Below, one piece after another: positions 15,959 to 23,241 of a stretch of 32,020 nt of DNA; position 1 is the first letter of the stretch; each line of letters begins with the position of its first letter. A program made the translations under genes and the position numbers. This DNA comes from Leisingera sp. JC1 (GTDB lineage Bacteria; Pseudomonadota; Alphaproteobacteria; Rhodobacterales; Rhodobacteraceae). Location of the stretch: assembly GCF_001679925.1 (NCBI RefSeq), contig NZ_LYUZ01000035.1, positions 32,615-64,634 on the forward strand, written 5' to 3'. Below the pieces are notes generated by a model. The model was given only the letters and a program-made list of their open reading frames with translations, did no database searches and was not told the DNA's origin.

Positions 15959-17515
15959 TCAATAGCTCTGGTTCAACTCGTCGGCGGCAGGAATTTCCCT
16001 CTCGCGCCGTGCGATGTAATCCAGCAATTCTTCGTTCTTGGCCTCGTCCAGCTTCGGTTCCTGGTATTCCGCCAGCAGCTTCTTGGCGCGGGTCAGGGCG
16101 CGTTCGGTGATCTCGACGCTGCCTTCGGCCTGCCATTGCTCGATTGAGTTGTTGTCGAACAGCTCCGGCATGAAGAACGCCTCCTGGAAGTTCTCCTGCG
16201 TATGCGGGTGGCCTAGGTAGTGGCCGCCGGGGCCGACATCCGGCACCGCGGCAATGGCCTGGTCGAAATCGTCCCACTTGGGGCCTTCCGCCATCCGGTA
16301 GGCCATCGCGCATTGCTCTGCATCGACGATGAACTTGGCGACAGAGCAATGCATCCCGGCCTCGTTCCAGCCCGCCGAGTGCCAGATGTAGTTTGCGCCC
16401 GCATGGATCACTGCCGACAGGGTGGTGGCGGATTCATACCCCGCCTGCGCGTCGAACGTCTTGGCACCGCCCAGCGTGTTGGAGGTCCGCCACGGCACAT
16501 CGTAGTAGCGCGCCATCTGGCCGATCATGAAGTTCATCAGGCTGATCTCGGGCGTGCCCGCCATCGGCGCGCCGGACTTCATGCTGACGGTCGACAGGTA
16601 GTGGCCATAGATCGCCGGGGTGCCCGGGTTGCAGACCTGGGTATAGGCCAGCGCCGACAGCGCCTCTGCGTTCAGCTGCGCAACCGAGGCTGCAACAGAA
16701 GCGGGGGTATTGGCGCCGCCCAGAACAAAGGGTGAGCACAGCACCGGCTGGCGGCGGGCGCCAAAGGCACGCATGGCGCCCAGCATGGTCTCATCCCAGA
16801 CCAGCGGCGAGTTGCCGTTGCAGTTACCGGTGGTTACGGGATTGTTCATGATGAACTCTTCCCCGAACAGGATGGCGCACATGTCCATCACGTCCTCGGC
16901 GTTCTTGGGGCTGGTGGTCATGCCCATGAACGTCTTGTCGGAGTATTTCATCGACGAATAGGTGATCCGCAGGTGGCGCTGGCTGATCGGATGGTCATAC
17001 GGCTCGACGATGTGGTGTGCCGAGGAATGCAGGGCCGGCATCATATGCGCCAGCTTGTGGAACATCGCCAGGTCGTCCAGCATCGGGTTGCGGCGCACAT
17101 CGTCCAGGTCGCGCAGGAACGGCGCGCCGGTCATCGGCACAAAGATCGAATGCTTGCCGCCCAGGCGCACGTTCTTTTTCGGATCACGCGCGTGATAAGT
17201 GAAATCGCTGGGAATGGTTTTGATCAATTCCCGCACCAGGCCGCGGTCGAGGTAAACCAGTTCGCCCACGACCTTGGCGCCGGCGCGTTTCCAGTCCTCC
17301 AGCGCGATGGGGTCGCGGAACTGGACGCCGACGTTCTCCAGGATATCCATCGAGGCATTGTCGATCTTTTCGACCTGGCCGCCGTCCATCACCTCGCACA
17401 GCGGGATGTTGCGGGTCAGGCCCGGCAGCATGTCGAACTTGGGGGCGGTGCGCAGGGCGCGGCGGGCGTTGCGTCCGCCGGAGCGTGCGCGGGTGGCAGT
17501 GGCTTGCTCAGTCAT
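15959..17515 (-). CDS. Trimethylamine methyltransferase (MttB)-family protein without pyrrolysine
   Basis: This 518-residue member of the MttB family has no in-frame amber codon, so it is a non-pyrrolysine homologue. Relatives such as MtgB and MtpB move a methyl group from glycine betaine or proline betaine to a corrinoid protein. A basic N-terminal tail (residues 5-22) precedes the TIM-barrel region; the stretch NTLGGAKTFDAQAGYESATT is the part I would align to the pyrrolysine region of archaeal MttB. ATG 17515 has AGGAG ten bases upstream. No corrinoid-binding protein, RamA-type activator or methyl-tetrahydrofolate transferase is in the window. With hpbD next in line, a proline/hydroxyproline betaine demethylase is the likely role, but this is inferred. 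Confidence 0.9.
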   Translation of the reverse strand: MTEQATATRARSGGRNARRALRTAPKFDMLPGLTRNIPLCEVMDGGQVEKIDNASMDILENVGVQFRDPIALEDWKRAGAKVVGELVYLDRGLVRELIKTIPSDFTYHARDPKKNVRLGGKHSIFVPMTGAPFLRDLDDVRRNPMLDDLAMFHKLAHMMPALHSSAHHIVEPYDHPISQRHLRITYSSMKYSDKTFMGMTTSPKNAEDVMDMCAILFGEEFIMNNPVTTGNCNGNSPLVWDETMLGAMRAFGARRQPVLCSPFVLGGANTPASVAASVAQLNAEALSALAYTQVCNPGTPAIYGHYLSTVSMKSGAPMAGTPEISLMNFMIGQMARYYDVPWRTSNTLGGAKTFDAQAGYESATTLSAVIHAGANYIWHSAGWNEAGMHCSVAKFIVDAEQCAMAYRMAEGPKWDDFDQAIAAVPDVGPGGHYLGHPHTQENFQEAFFMPELFDNNSIEQWQAEGSVEITERALTRAKKLLAEYQEPKLDEAKNEELLDYIARREREIPAADELNQSY

Positions 17516-17557
17516 GGCAGGGGTCTCCTTTGACAGTGAGTTTCACCAAATGAATCG

Positions 17558-17597
17558 GGTTTCACCTGCAGGATTGCGAAATCCGGTTGCAGAAACC
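17558..17597 (-). promoter_or_regulatory. Nested inverted repeat upstream of the MttB-family gene
   Basis: The outer arms GGTTTC and GAAACC, with inner TGCA on both sides and GGATT/AATCC at the centre, give a nested dyad about 40-80 bases before the methyltransferase ATG. It is a good operator candidate for a dimeric regulator (GntR, LysR or GlxA type). Confidence 0.4.
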
Positions 17598-17763
17598 GAC
17601 ACTCTGTCCGGCGGAACCGGCCTTAGGTCAGGACCCGTGAATCCCGCACAAGGCGCAGAACATGCAAACAGACCCTAAACCTGCAGATTTTCCGGGAATC
17701 TCCCTGCCTTAACGACTCGCCGGCCGCACCGGTCTTGCGCATCATGCATACCGCAGCGAAAAA

Positions 17764-17772
17764 TTATCCACA
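17764..17772 (+). promoter_or_regulatory. DnaA box
   Basis: TTATCCACA matches the DnaA consensus TTATNCACA exactly and lies 214 bases before the repA start. One perfect box close to the replication genes suggests host DnaA takes part in initiation or in repA regulation. Confidence 0.55.
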
Positions 17773-17902
17773 GGCCGTGAAACCTCGTCCGAAGGATCAC
17801 ACTACTTGCAATTTCAATGACTTGCGGTAGTTTCATTCGAAAAACACCATGCAAGGCGGGGAACCGGCTAGCCCGTCTGCAACCTCTAACTGAAGGAATC
17901 TA

Positions 17903-17932
17903 TTGCACAACTGCGTTCGCATTGCGTATAGA
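17903..17932 (+). promoter_or_regulatory. Probable repABC promoter
   Basis: TTGCAC (17903-17908) and TATAGA (17927-17932) are separated by 18 bases, ending 54 bases before the repA GTG. It is the best sigma-70-like match in the gap. Confidence 0.5.
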
Positions 17933-17985
17933 AACGATAAATAAAGCGCTGACGCAAAACAGCGTTACTATCGAGAGGGCAGCAG

Positions 17986-19161
17986 GTGGCAGTAGCACTC
18001 CACATCAATCAGCGTATCCGCGAGAACGCGGAGAACCTCAGTGCGGCCCTCAACAGCCACATGCTGGCCAGTTTTGCGCCGGATGCAAGGAAGGAATTGC
18101 GCCTGTTCAGCGCGGGCGAAGCGGCCGAGATGCTGGGGATCTCTCCCAGCTTCCTGCGCAAGCTGCATTTTGACGGCAAATTCCCCGAGGTGCACACCAC
18201 GCCGGGCGGCCGCCGCCATTATTCCGCCGCCGACCTGATGGAGATGCGCAAGATCCTGGATGCCGCGGCCAAAACCCCCGGCACCTACCTGCGCGGCCGC
18301 CGTGAGGGCGACAAGGTGCAGGTGCTGTCGTTCCTGAACTTCAAGGGCGGATCGGGCAAGACCACCTCGTCCATTCACACCGCGCAGCGGCTGGCGCTCA
18401 AGGGCTACCGGGTGCTGGCGGTGGATATCGACCCGCAGGCCTCGCTGACGACGCTTTTCGGCTACCGTCCAGAGGTCGATTTCCTCGAAACAGGGACGAT
18501 TTATGACGCAATCCGCTATGATGACCCCCTGCCCCTGCGCGACATCATCCAGGAAACCTATTTCGCCAATCTGGACCTCGCTCCCGGCGGGCTGATCCTG
18601 CAGGAATTCGAACACGAGACCCCGCAGGCGCTGATCAACAACGTGCAGCCCGCGTTTTTCTCGCGCATGGCGGCGGCGCTGGAGGAGGTCGAGAAGGATT
18701 ACGACGTCATCATCTTCGACTGCCCGCCGCAGCTGGGCTATCTGACGATGTCGGCGCTCTGCGCCTCCACCGGGGTGATCATCACCGTGGTGCCGAACAT
18801 GCTCGACATCGCCTCGATGTCGCAGTTCCTGCAGATGTCAGCCGAACTTCTGGACGTGGTCTCCAACGCAGGCGCCGCGCTGGAATTCGATTTCCTGCGC
18901 TTCCTCATCAACCGTTACGAGCCAAACGACGGCCCGCAGCAACAAGTGGTTGCATTTCTGCGGCAGCTGTTCGGCGAGGAAGTGATGGTCGCCCCGATGC
19001 TGAAATCCACCGCGATTTCCGACGCGGGCCTGACCCAGCAAACCGTCTATGAGGTCGAAAGGTCCATGTTTCACAGGTCAACCTACGACCGTGCGGTCGA
19101 TTCACTGAATCAAGTTAACGATGAAATAGAATCGCTCCTTCAACAAGCATGGAGGCGTTGA
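17986..19161 (+). CDS. repA: Plasmid partition ATPase RepA (ParA type)
   Basis: This 391-residue repABC-type ParA has an N-terminal MerR-like helix-turn-helix (about residues 43-75, SAGEAAEMLGISPSFLRKLH and GGRRHYS) for operator binding. The deviant Walker A is FKGGSGKTT (119-127), the second ATP motif is VDIDPQASLT (147-154), and Walker B is DVIIFDCPPQ. It moves the replicon copies apart by ATP-driven gradients and, with RepB, represses its own operon. The start is GTG at 17986 with GAGAGG upstream. Its stop TGA overlaps the repB ATG by one base (TGATG). This identifies the window as carrying a repABC replicon, typical of low-copy megaplasmids and chromids in Alphaproteobacteria. Confidence 0.97.
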   Translation: MAVALHINQRIRENAENLSAALNSHMLASFAPDARKELRLFSAGEAAEMLGISPSFLRKLHFDGKFPEVHTTPGGRRHYSAADLMEMRKILDAAAKTPGTYLRGRREGDKVQVLSFLNFKGGSGKTTSSIHTAQRLALKGYRVLAVDIDPQASLTTLFGYRPEVDFLETGTIYDAIRYDDPLPLRDIIQETYFANLDLAPGGLILQEFEHETPQALINNVQPAFFSRMAAALEEVEKDYDVIIFDCPPQLGYLTMSALCASTGVIITVVPNMLDIASMSQFLQMSAELLDVVSNAGAALEFDFLRFLINRYEPNDGPQQQVVAFLRQLFGEEVMVAPMLKSTAISDAGLTQQTVYEVERSMFHRSTYDRAVDSLNQVNDEIESLLQQAWRR

Positions 19162-20135
19162 TGGCACGCAAAGGCATTCTCAGCACGGCACTCAGCAGCC
19201 CGGCAGCATCCGCTGGCGGGCCGAAACCCAAAATGATGCCCCGCGGTGCGGTCGGGGCGCTGCAATCCTCGCTCAGCAAGCTGCAGGAAAGCGCGGTGCA
19301 GGAAATTGACGCCGCGCTGATCGATGACGCGGGCTACGAAGACCGGCTGGGTCTGGACGGCGCCGCGCATAACCAGTTGAAGGAGAGCCTGCGGACCTAT
19401 GGCCAGCAGGTGCCGGTGCTGCTGCGCCCCCACCCCAAGGCGCCGGGGCGGTTCGAAATCGTCTACGGACGCCGCCGCCTGATGGCGCTGCGGGAACTTG
19501 GCATGGCCGTAAAGGCGATGGTGCGGCAGCTGGACGACCACGCGCTGGTGATGGCGCAGGGGCAGGAAAATACCTCGCGCCTGGACCTCAGCTTTATCGA
19601 AAAGGCGTCCTTTGCGGCACAACTGCAGGACGGCGGCTATGACCGGCAGACAATTGCCGCGGCGCTGTCAATCGACCTGCCGATGGTCTCACGGATGCTG
19701 AAGGTCGGCACGGCGTTTGAACTGCCGTTCCTGCGGGCAATCGGCTCCGCCCCCGGGATCGGCCGCGACCGCTGGATGCTGCTGGTCAAGCTGTTTCAGG
19801 ACCCCGCCGCTCGGGCCCGGGCAATCACCCGGACCAACCGGCCCGATTTCACCACTTTTGACTCCGACGGGCGGTTCGAGGCGGTTCTGACCCATGCTCA
19901 GGGCGTGAGCCAGGAGGTGAAAGCCCCCCCTGCCCCGCCAAAGACCCGCGCCCTGCCCGGCAGCAACGGCGCTGAGGTCGCAGGCATCAAGACAACCGCC
20001 AAGGGCATCACCCTGACGATCTCCGGCAAGCACGCGCCCGGCTTTGACGCCTGGTTCGACGAAAACGCCGAAGAGATCATGGCAGAGCTTCACGGCCGCT
20101 GGCAGCAAGACCAGCCCGAGCAGCCGGAAGACTGA
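19161..20135 (+). CDS. repB: Plasmid partition protein RepB (ParB type)
   Basis: This 324-residue repABC ParB homologue begins MARKGILSTAL. It has a ParB CTPase/nuclease-like core (VYGRRRLMALRELG, residues 101-114, and GQENTSRLDL, 134-143) and a helix-turn-helix at about 161-183 (DRQTIAAALSIDLPMVSRML) that reads the centromere palindrome. A Pro/Ala-rich linker leads to the C-terminal dimer domain. ATG 19161 was preferred over ATG 19149 because GGAGG precedes it and it overlaps the repA stop. RepB loads onto parS; the four ATTGTCAGCTGACAAT-type palindromes at 21447-23393 are the obvious sites. Confidence 0.96.
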   Translation: MARKGILSTALSSPAASAGGPKPKMMPRGAVGALQSSLSKLQESAVQEIDAALIDDAGYEDRLGLDGAAHNQLKESLRTYGQQVPVLLRPHPKAPGRFEIVYGRRRLMALRELGMAVKAMVRQLDDHALVMAQGQENTSRLDLSFIEKASFAAQLQDGGYDRQTIAAALSIDLPMVSRMLKVGTAFELPFLRAIGSAPGIGRDRWMLLVKLFQDPAARARAITRTNRPDFTTFDSDGRFEAVLTHAQGVSQEVKAPPAPPKTRALPGSNGAEVAGIKTTAKGITLTISGKHAPGFDAWFDENAEEIMAELHGRWQQDQPEQPED

Positions 20136-20176
20136 GCAAGAGCAGAGAAAACAGGACAGGAGGCACGTAAGCAGGC

Positions 20177-20230
20177 AAAAGAAAAGCCCCCCAGGACATT
20201 ACATCCCAGAAGGCCGTTCTCAGATTTAGC
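20177..20230 (-). ncRNA. repABC counter-transcribed antisense RNA (incompatibility RNA)
   Basis: The repB-repC gap encodes a short minus-strand RNA of about 54 nt. The 3' end is an 11-bp stem (20186-20214, G-U pairs included; loop about 7 bases) followed by TTTTCTTTT, a clear Rho-independent terminator. A promoter lies upstream at 20237-20266. All known repABC systems have such a ctRNA here; it pairs with the repC leader, limits RepC synthesis, and so sets copy number and incompatibility. The exact 5' end is estimated. Confidence 0.8.
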
Positions 20231-20236
20231 ACCTTT

Positions 20237-20266
20237 GGAATAGCCTCTCAGACTCGTCAGTGTCAA
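20237..20266 (-). promoter_or_regulatory. Promoter of the antisense RNA
   Basis: On the minus strand, a consensus TTGACA (20261-20266) is followed after 18 bases by TATTCC (20237-20242), placing the start about 20230. The perfect -35 box suggests the strong, constitutive expression expected of a ctRNA. Confidence 0.65.
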
Positions 20267-20268
20267 CT

Positions 20269-20300
20269 CTGTGCGCCGCACAGGGGCGGGTATTTTTGTC
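20269..20300 (+). promoter_or_regulatory. Leader hairpin with T tract upstream of repC
   Basis: CTGTGC-GCC-GCACAG (20269-20283), a GGGCGGG run and then TATTTTTG precede the repC ATG by about 30 bases. It looks like the attenuator stem of repABC leaders, forming when the ctRNA is bound and stopping repC transcription or hiding its start. Confidence 0.55.
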
Positions 20301-20315
20301 TTTCGTGAAAAAATC

Positions 20316-21467
20316 ATGGAACAGGCGTCCCAAATCGCATTTGGGCGGCAGGATCCGTGCGGCCGGCTGGCGGGTACTCACGACAAGTGGGACCTTCTGG
20401 CTGCACTGACGCACGCCGCCGCGGAATTTGAACTGAGCCACCGCACCCTCGGCGTCCTGAAGGCGCTGCTGACGTTTTTCCCGGAGCGCGCATTGCCAGC
20501 CGAACCGGACAGCGCCATTGTGTTCCCGTCGAACCGCAAGCTGATGGAACGGCTGAACGGGATGCCCGAAAGCACCCTGCGCCGCCATCTGGCCGCCCTC
20601 ACCCGCATCGGTATTGTCAGCCGGAAGAACAGCCCCAACCGCAAGCGTTACGCGCGCCGCAGCGGTAATGACATGGCCCTGGCCTTCGGTTTTGACCTCT
20701 CTCCCCTCGCCCGCCACGCAAGCCAGATCTTTGATGCCGCGCTGGAAGCCAAGGCCCGTGCCGAGCGTCTGGCGGTGCTGCGCGACCGGGTTGCCGTGCT
20801 GCGGCAGGAATTGCTGGAGCTGGCGGATGAGCCCTGCGAAACGCTGCTGGAAACCGCCCGTAAACTGCTGCGCCGCAAACCCTGCGAAGCCGAATTGTCC
20901 GCGATGAGCAATCTGCTGCGCGCGGAAATTGCCAGCCGGACACCAGAGGAGCCCCCGCAAGGCTCCCTGCCCTCTGCACCCAAACTGAGCGCCCCTGACA
21001 GCCAGAATGAGCGGCACATACAGGATTCAGTAAAAAAAGATTCTGACTCTGAAGAGGCGCAGCCCAAAACGCCCTGCCCCGAACCTCAGCATTCAGGTGC
21101 AACGTCTGGCAATGCAGAGAATGCCGGTGATCTCGCCACCGTCTTGCGCGCCTGCCCCGAAGTGCAAACCTATTACCCCGGTGCGCTGCGCAGCTGGCAG
21201 GATGCCGACCGCATTGCCGAAACCCTGTCACCGATGATGGGGATCGAAATGCCGGTTCTGAGCGATGCACGTGCTGCCATGGGCCGCAAGGAGGCGGCAA
21301 CGGCTGTCATGTGCATGCTGGAGAAACTCGGCTCCATCCGCAGCCCCGGCGCTTACCTCAGACGCTTGGCGCAGAAGGCGCGTGCGGGCCAGTTTTCCAC
21401 GGCACCGATGCTGAACGCACTGCTGCAGGCGGGGAACCGGGCGGAGATTGTCAGCTGCCAATTTTAG
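20316..21467 (+). CDS. repC: Replication initiator RepC
   Basis: This 383-residue RepC-family initiator runs from ATG 20316; an in-frame GTG at 20271 would place the start inside the leader hairpin and is rejected. The N-terminal two-thirds has the FGRxxP-like opening (FGRQDPCGRLAG) and winged-helix DNA-binding segments (SNRKLMERLNGMPESTLRRH and LAALTRIGIVSRKNSPNRK). The C-terminal domain after about residue 270 is joined by a low-complexity linker. RepC binds the origin, which in this family lies within repC itself; an AT-rich stretch at 21025-21053 is the likely melting region. The last codons (IVSCQF and the stop) are also a parS-like palindrome. Its ribosome site is weak, as expected for a gene held down by antisense RNA. 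Confidence 0.95.
   Translation: MEQASQIAFGRQDPCGRLAGTHDKWDLLAALTHAAAEFELSHRTLGVLKALLTFFPERALPAEPDSAIVFPSNRKLMERLNGMPESTLRRHLAALTRIGIVSRKNSPNRKRYARRSGNDMALAFGFDLSPLARHASQIFDAALEAKARAERLAVLRDRVAVLRQELLELADEPCETLLETARKLLRRKPCEAELSAMSNLLRAEIASRTPEEPPQGSLPSAPKLSAPDSQNERHIQDSVKKDSDSEEAQPKTPCPEPQHSGATSGNAENAGDLATVLRACPEVQTYYPGALRSWQDADRIAETLSPMMGIEMPVLSDARAAMGRKEAATAVMCMLEKLGSIRSPGAYLRRLAQKARAGQFSTAPMLNALLQAGNRAEIVSCQF
21447..21462. promoter_or_regulatory. parS-like palindrome 1, overlapping the end of repC
   Basis: ATTGTCAGCTGCCAAT differs from the perfect palindrome ATTGTCAGCTGACAAT at one base and encodes the last residues of RepC, just before its TAG. Confidence 0.7.
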
Positions 21468-21546
21468 CAAGCTGCCGGGTTTCAGAGACCAGTTTGGCCC
21501 GGTGAGCACTGGACTTCAGCTTCTTCAAAACAGGGTCCAGAGGTGA

Positions 21547-21562
21547 ATTGTCAGCTGGCAAC
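21547..21562. promoter_or_regulatory. parS-like palindrome 2
   Basis: ATTGTCAGCTGGCAAC matches the consensus palindrome at 14 of 16 positions, 85 bases after site 1. The left half and centre are intact. Confidence 0.65.
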
Positions 21563-21692
21563 TATTAGGAACACAGCGAAACCCGCCCTGTGCATGAAGC
21601 CGGTTTCCATCGGGAAACGGATGTGGACCGGCGCAGAGTTTGAGGCTGAAAATCACCCGCGGCACCTCCCGGCAAAGGCCTCTTTTGACTGA

Positions 21693-21710
21693 AATTGTCA
21701 GCTGACAATT
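21693..21710. promoter_or_regulatory. parS-like palindrome 3, perfect
   Basis: AATTGTCAGCTGACAATT is a perfect 18-bp palindrome 130 bases after site 2. Multiple copies near repABC are expected of the RepB centromere. Confidence 0.82.
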
Positions 21711-21811
21711 CTTTCTTTTGCCTGGGGCTCCGGCCGCATTGGACCATTGCTTTCAGCGCCACGCCGCGGCCACAGTGGCGGAAAGATTCCCAGCCAGAAG
21801 GCAAGGTTTTC

Positions 21812-23137
21812 ATGCTCTCCATCCTCAAGAACCGGACCTACCGGCATCTGTTCCTAGCCCAGATCGTGGCGCTCAGCGGCACCGGACTGGCGACAGTGGC
21901 GCTTGGCCTTCTGGCCTATGATCTGGCCGGGGAGCGTGCCGGTGTGGTGCTGGGCACCGCATTGACGATCAAGATGGTGGCCTATGTCACCGTGTCCCCG
22001 ATTGCCGCCGCCTGGGCCGAACAGGTGGACCGGGGCAGGATGCTGATCGCGCTGGACATGGTGCGGATGGCGGTTGCGGTTTGCCTGCCGTTCGTCACGG
22101 AGGTCTGGCAAGTCTATCTGCTGATCTTCGTGCTGCAATCGGCCTCAGCTGGTTTCACGCCTGCCTTCCAGGCCTCGATCCCCGACGTGCTGACGGAGGA
22201 GAAGGATTATACCCAGGCTTTGTCGCTGTCGCGGATGGCGTATGAACTGGAAAGCCTCATCAGCCCAATGCTGGCCGCGGCTCTGCTGGTTCTGGTCAGC
22301 TCCTCGACACTGTTCTGGGGCACTGCGGCGGGGTTTGCAGCCTCAGCCTTGCTGCTCGTCTCCATCGTTCTGCCGTCGCCAGCGCCCAAGGCGCCGCGGC
22401 CGATCTGGCAGCGCACCACCCGCGGCATCCGGAATTATCTGCGCACACCGCGGCTGCGCGGGCTGCTGGCAATGAACTGGGTGGTCTCGGCGATGGCGGC
22501 GATGGTGCTGGTCAATACAGTGGTGCTGGTGCGCGCCGGGCTGGGGCGGGGCGAAAGCGCAGTGGCGCTGGCCTTGGCCTGTTTCGGCGGTGGCTCGATG
22601 CTGTCGGCGATGCTGCTGCCGCGGCTGCTGGAGCGTGCTCCTGACCGCAGCGTGATGCTGGCGGGCGGCGTGCTGGGGACTGCCGCATTGGGGCTGCTGG
22701 CGCTGGCAGCACTGGCACTGCCGCTGAGCTTTGCACGGCTGGCAATTGCCTGGTTTGTTATCGGCCTCGGCTATTCCGCCGTGATGACGCCCTCGGGGCG
22801 GCTGCTGGCGCGCTCGGCCCATGCAGAGGACCGGCCTGCAGTCTTTGCTGCGCAGTTCACCCTTTCGCATGCCTGCTGGCTGGTCTTCTATCCGCTGTCG
22901 GCCTGGCTGATGGCGGTCTGGGGGGCAGGGCCGGCGATGCTGGTGCTGGCGCTGCTGGCTGCTGCCGGGCTGATCGTGGCGCAGCGCCTGTGGCCCGCGG
23001 ACAGTGCCGCGCCGGTGGCACACAGCCACCCGGACTTGCCGCCGGATCATCCGCATTTGCAGGGCGGCCACCCGCATGCGCATCCGATCATCATCGACGA
23101 TCTGCACCCCCGGATCCCGCGGAAAGAGGGGATCTAG
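21812..23137 (+). CDS. MFS exporter with His-rich C-terminal tail (NreB/EntS-like)
   Basis: This 441-residue inner-membrane protein has about 12 hydrophobic segments and the MFS_3 layout (FLAQIVALSGTGLATVALGL at the start; the loop AEQVDRGRML in place of the usual DRxGRR motif). Its last 41 residues are cytoplasmic or exposed and carry eight histidines among Pro/Asp (AHSHPDLPPDHPHLQGGHPH and on). NreB-type nickel exporters share an MFS body with a His-rich tail, so divalent-metal export (Ni, Zn, Co or Cu) is a reasonable guess. EntS-like siderophore or drug export is the alternative. ATG 21812 has AAGG upstream; the frame stays open 39 codons farther up, through the region after parS site 3. 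It lies between repC and the hut operon, apparently as a single gene. Confidence 0.88.
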   Translation: MLSILKNRTYRHLFLAQIVALSGTGLATVALGLLAYDLAGERAGVVLGTALTIKMVAYVTVSPIAAAWAEQVDRGRMLIALDMVRMAVAVCLPFVTEVWQVYLLIFVLQSASAGFTPAFQASIPDVLTEEKDYTQALSLSRMAYELESLISPMLAAALLVLVSSSTLFWGTAAGFAASALLLVSIVLPSPAPKAPRPIWQRTTRGIRNYLRTPRLRGLLAMNWVVSAMAAMVLVNTVVLVRAGLGRGESAVALALACFGGGSMLSAMLLPRLLERAPDRSVMLAGGVLGTAALGLLALAALALPLSFARLAIAWFVIGLGYSAVMTPSGRLLARSAHAEDRPAVFAAQFTLSHACWLVFYPLSAWLMAVWGAGPAMLVLALLAAAGLIVAQRLWPADSAAPVAHSHPDLPPDHPHLQGGHPHAHPIIIDDLHPRIPRKEGI

Positions 23138-23168
23138 GGGCCCTGGGCCAAGCCGCAGCTTATTCATT

Positions 23169-23184
23169 TTATGACTAGACATAA
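23169..23184 (+). promoter_or_regulatory. Palindromic operator candidate in the hut promoter
   Basis: TTATGACTAGACATAA is symmetrical at all but one pair of positions (arms TTATG/CATAA, centre CTAG) and lies 58 bases before the hutI start. CATAAT within it could be the -10 box, so a bound repressor would block transcription. It does not match the HutC consensus as I know it. Confidence 0.5.
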
Positions 23185-23241
23185 TCGCCTAAATGAGTAG
23201 CTTATTGCCAAACCGGTAATGAAGCGACTCGGGGGGATTCC

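Larger units (their letters stand above)
17516..17985. promoter_or_regulatory. 470-base divergent intergenic region between the MttB gene and repA
   Basis: There is no credible gene here. The MttB side holds a nested inverted repeat (17558-17597) and the dyad AGATT-N7-AATCT (17685-17701). The repA side holds a perfect DnaA box (17764-17772), the repeated ACTTGC (17804-17809 and 17820-17825), the repA promoter (17903-17932), and a dyad CGCTG-N8-CAGCG around 17947-17964 that could be a RepA/RepB autoregulatory site. Confidence 0.6.
21468..21811. other. Gap between repC and the MFS gene, carrying partition sites only
   Basis: These 344 bases hold two parS-like palindromes and no supported gene. 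A small stem GTTTCC/GGAAAC near 21605-21620 has no T tract. No clear repC terminator was found. Confidence 0.6.

Noticed and set aside
15959-17515. Pyrrolysine-containing MttB
   Set aside because: The frame is open over all 518 codons without an internal TAG, and no pyl genes are in the window.
20271-20315. Upstream GTG start for repC
   Set aside because: It falls inside the leader hairpin and has no ribosome site; the ATG at 20316 fits RepC N-termini better.
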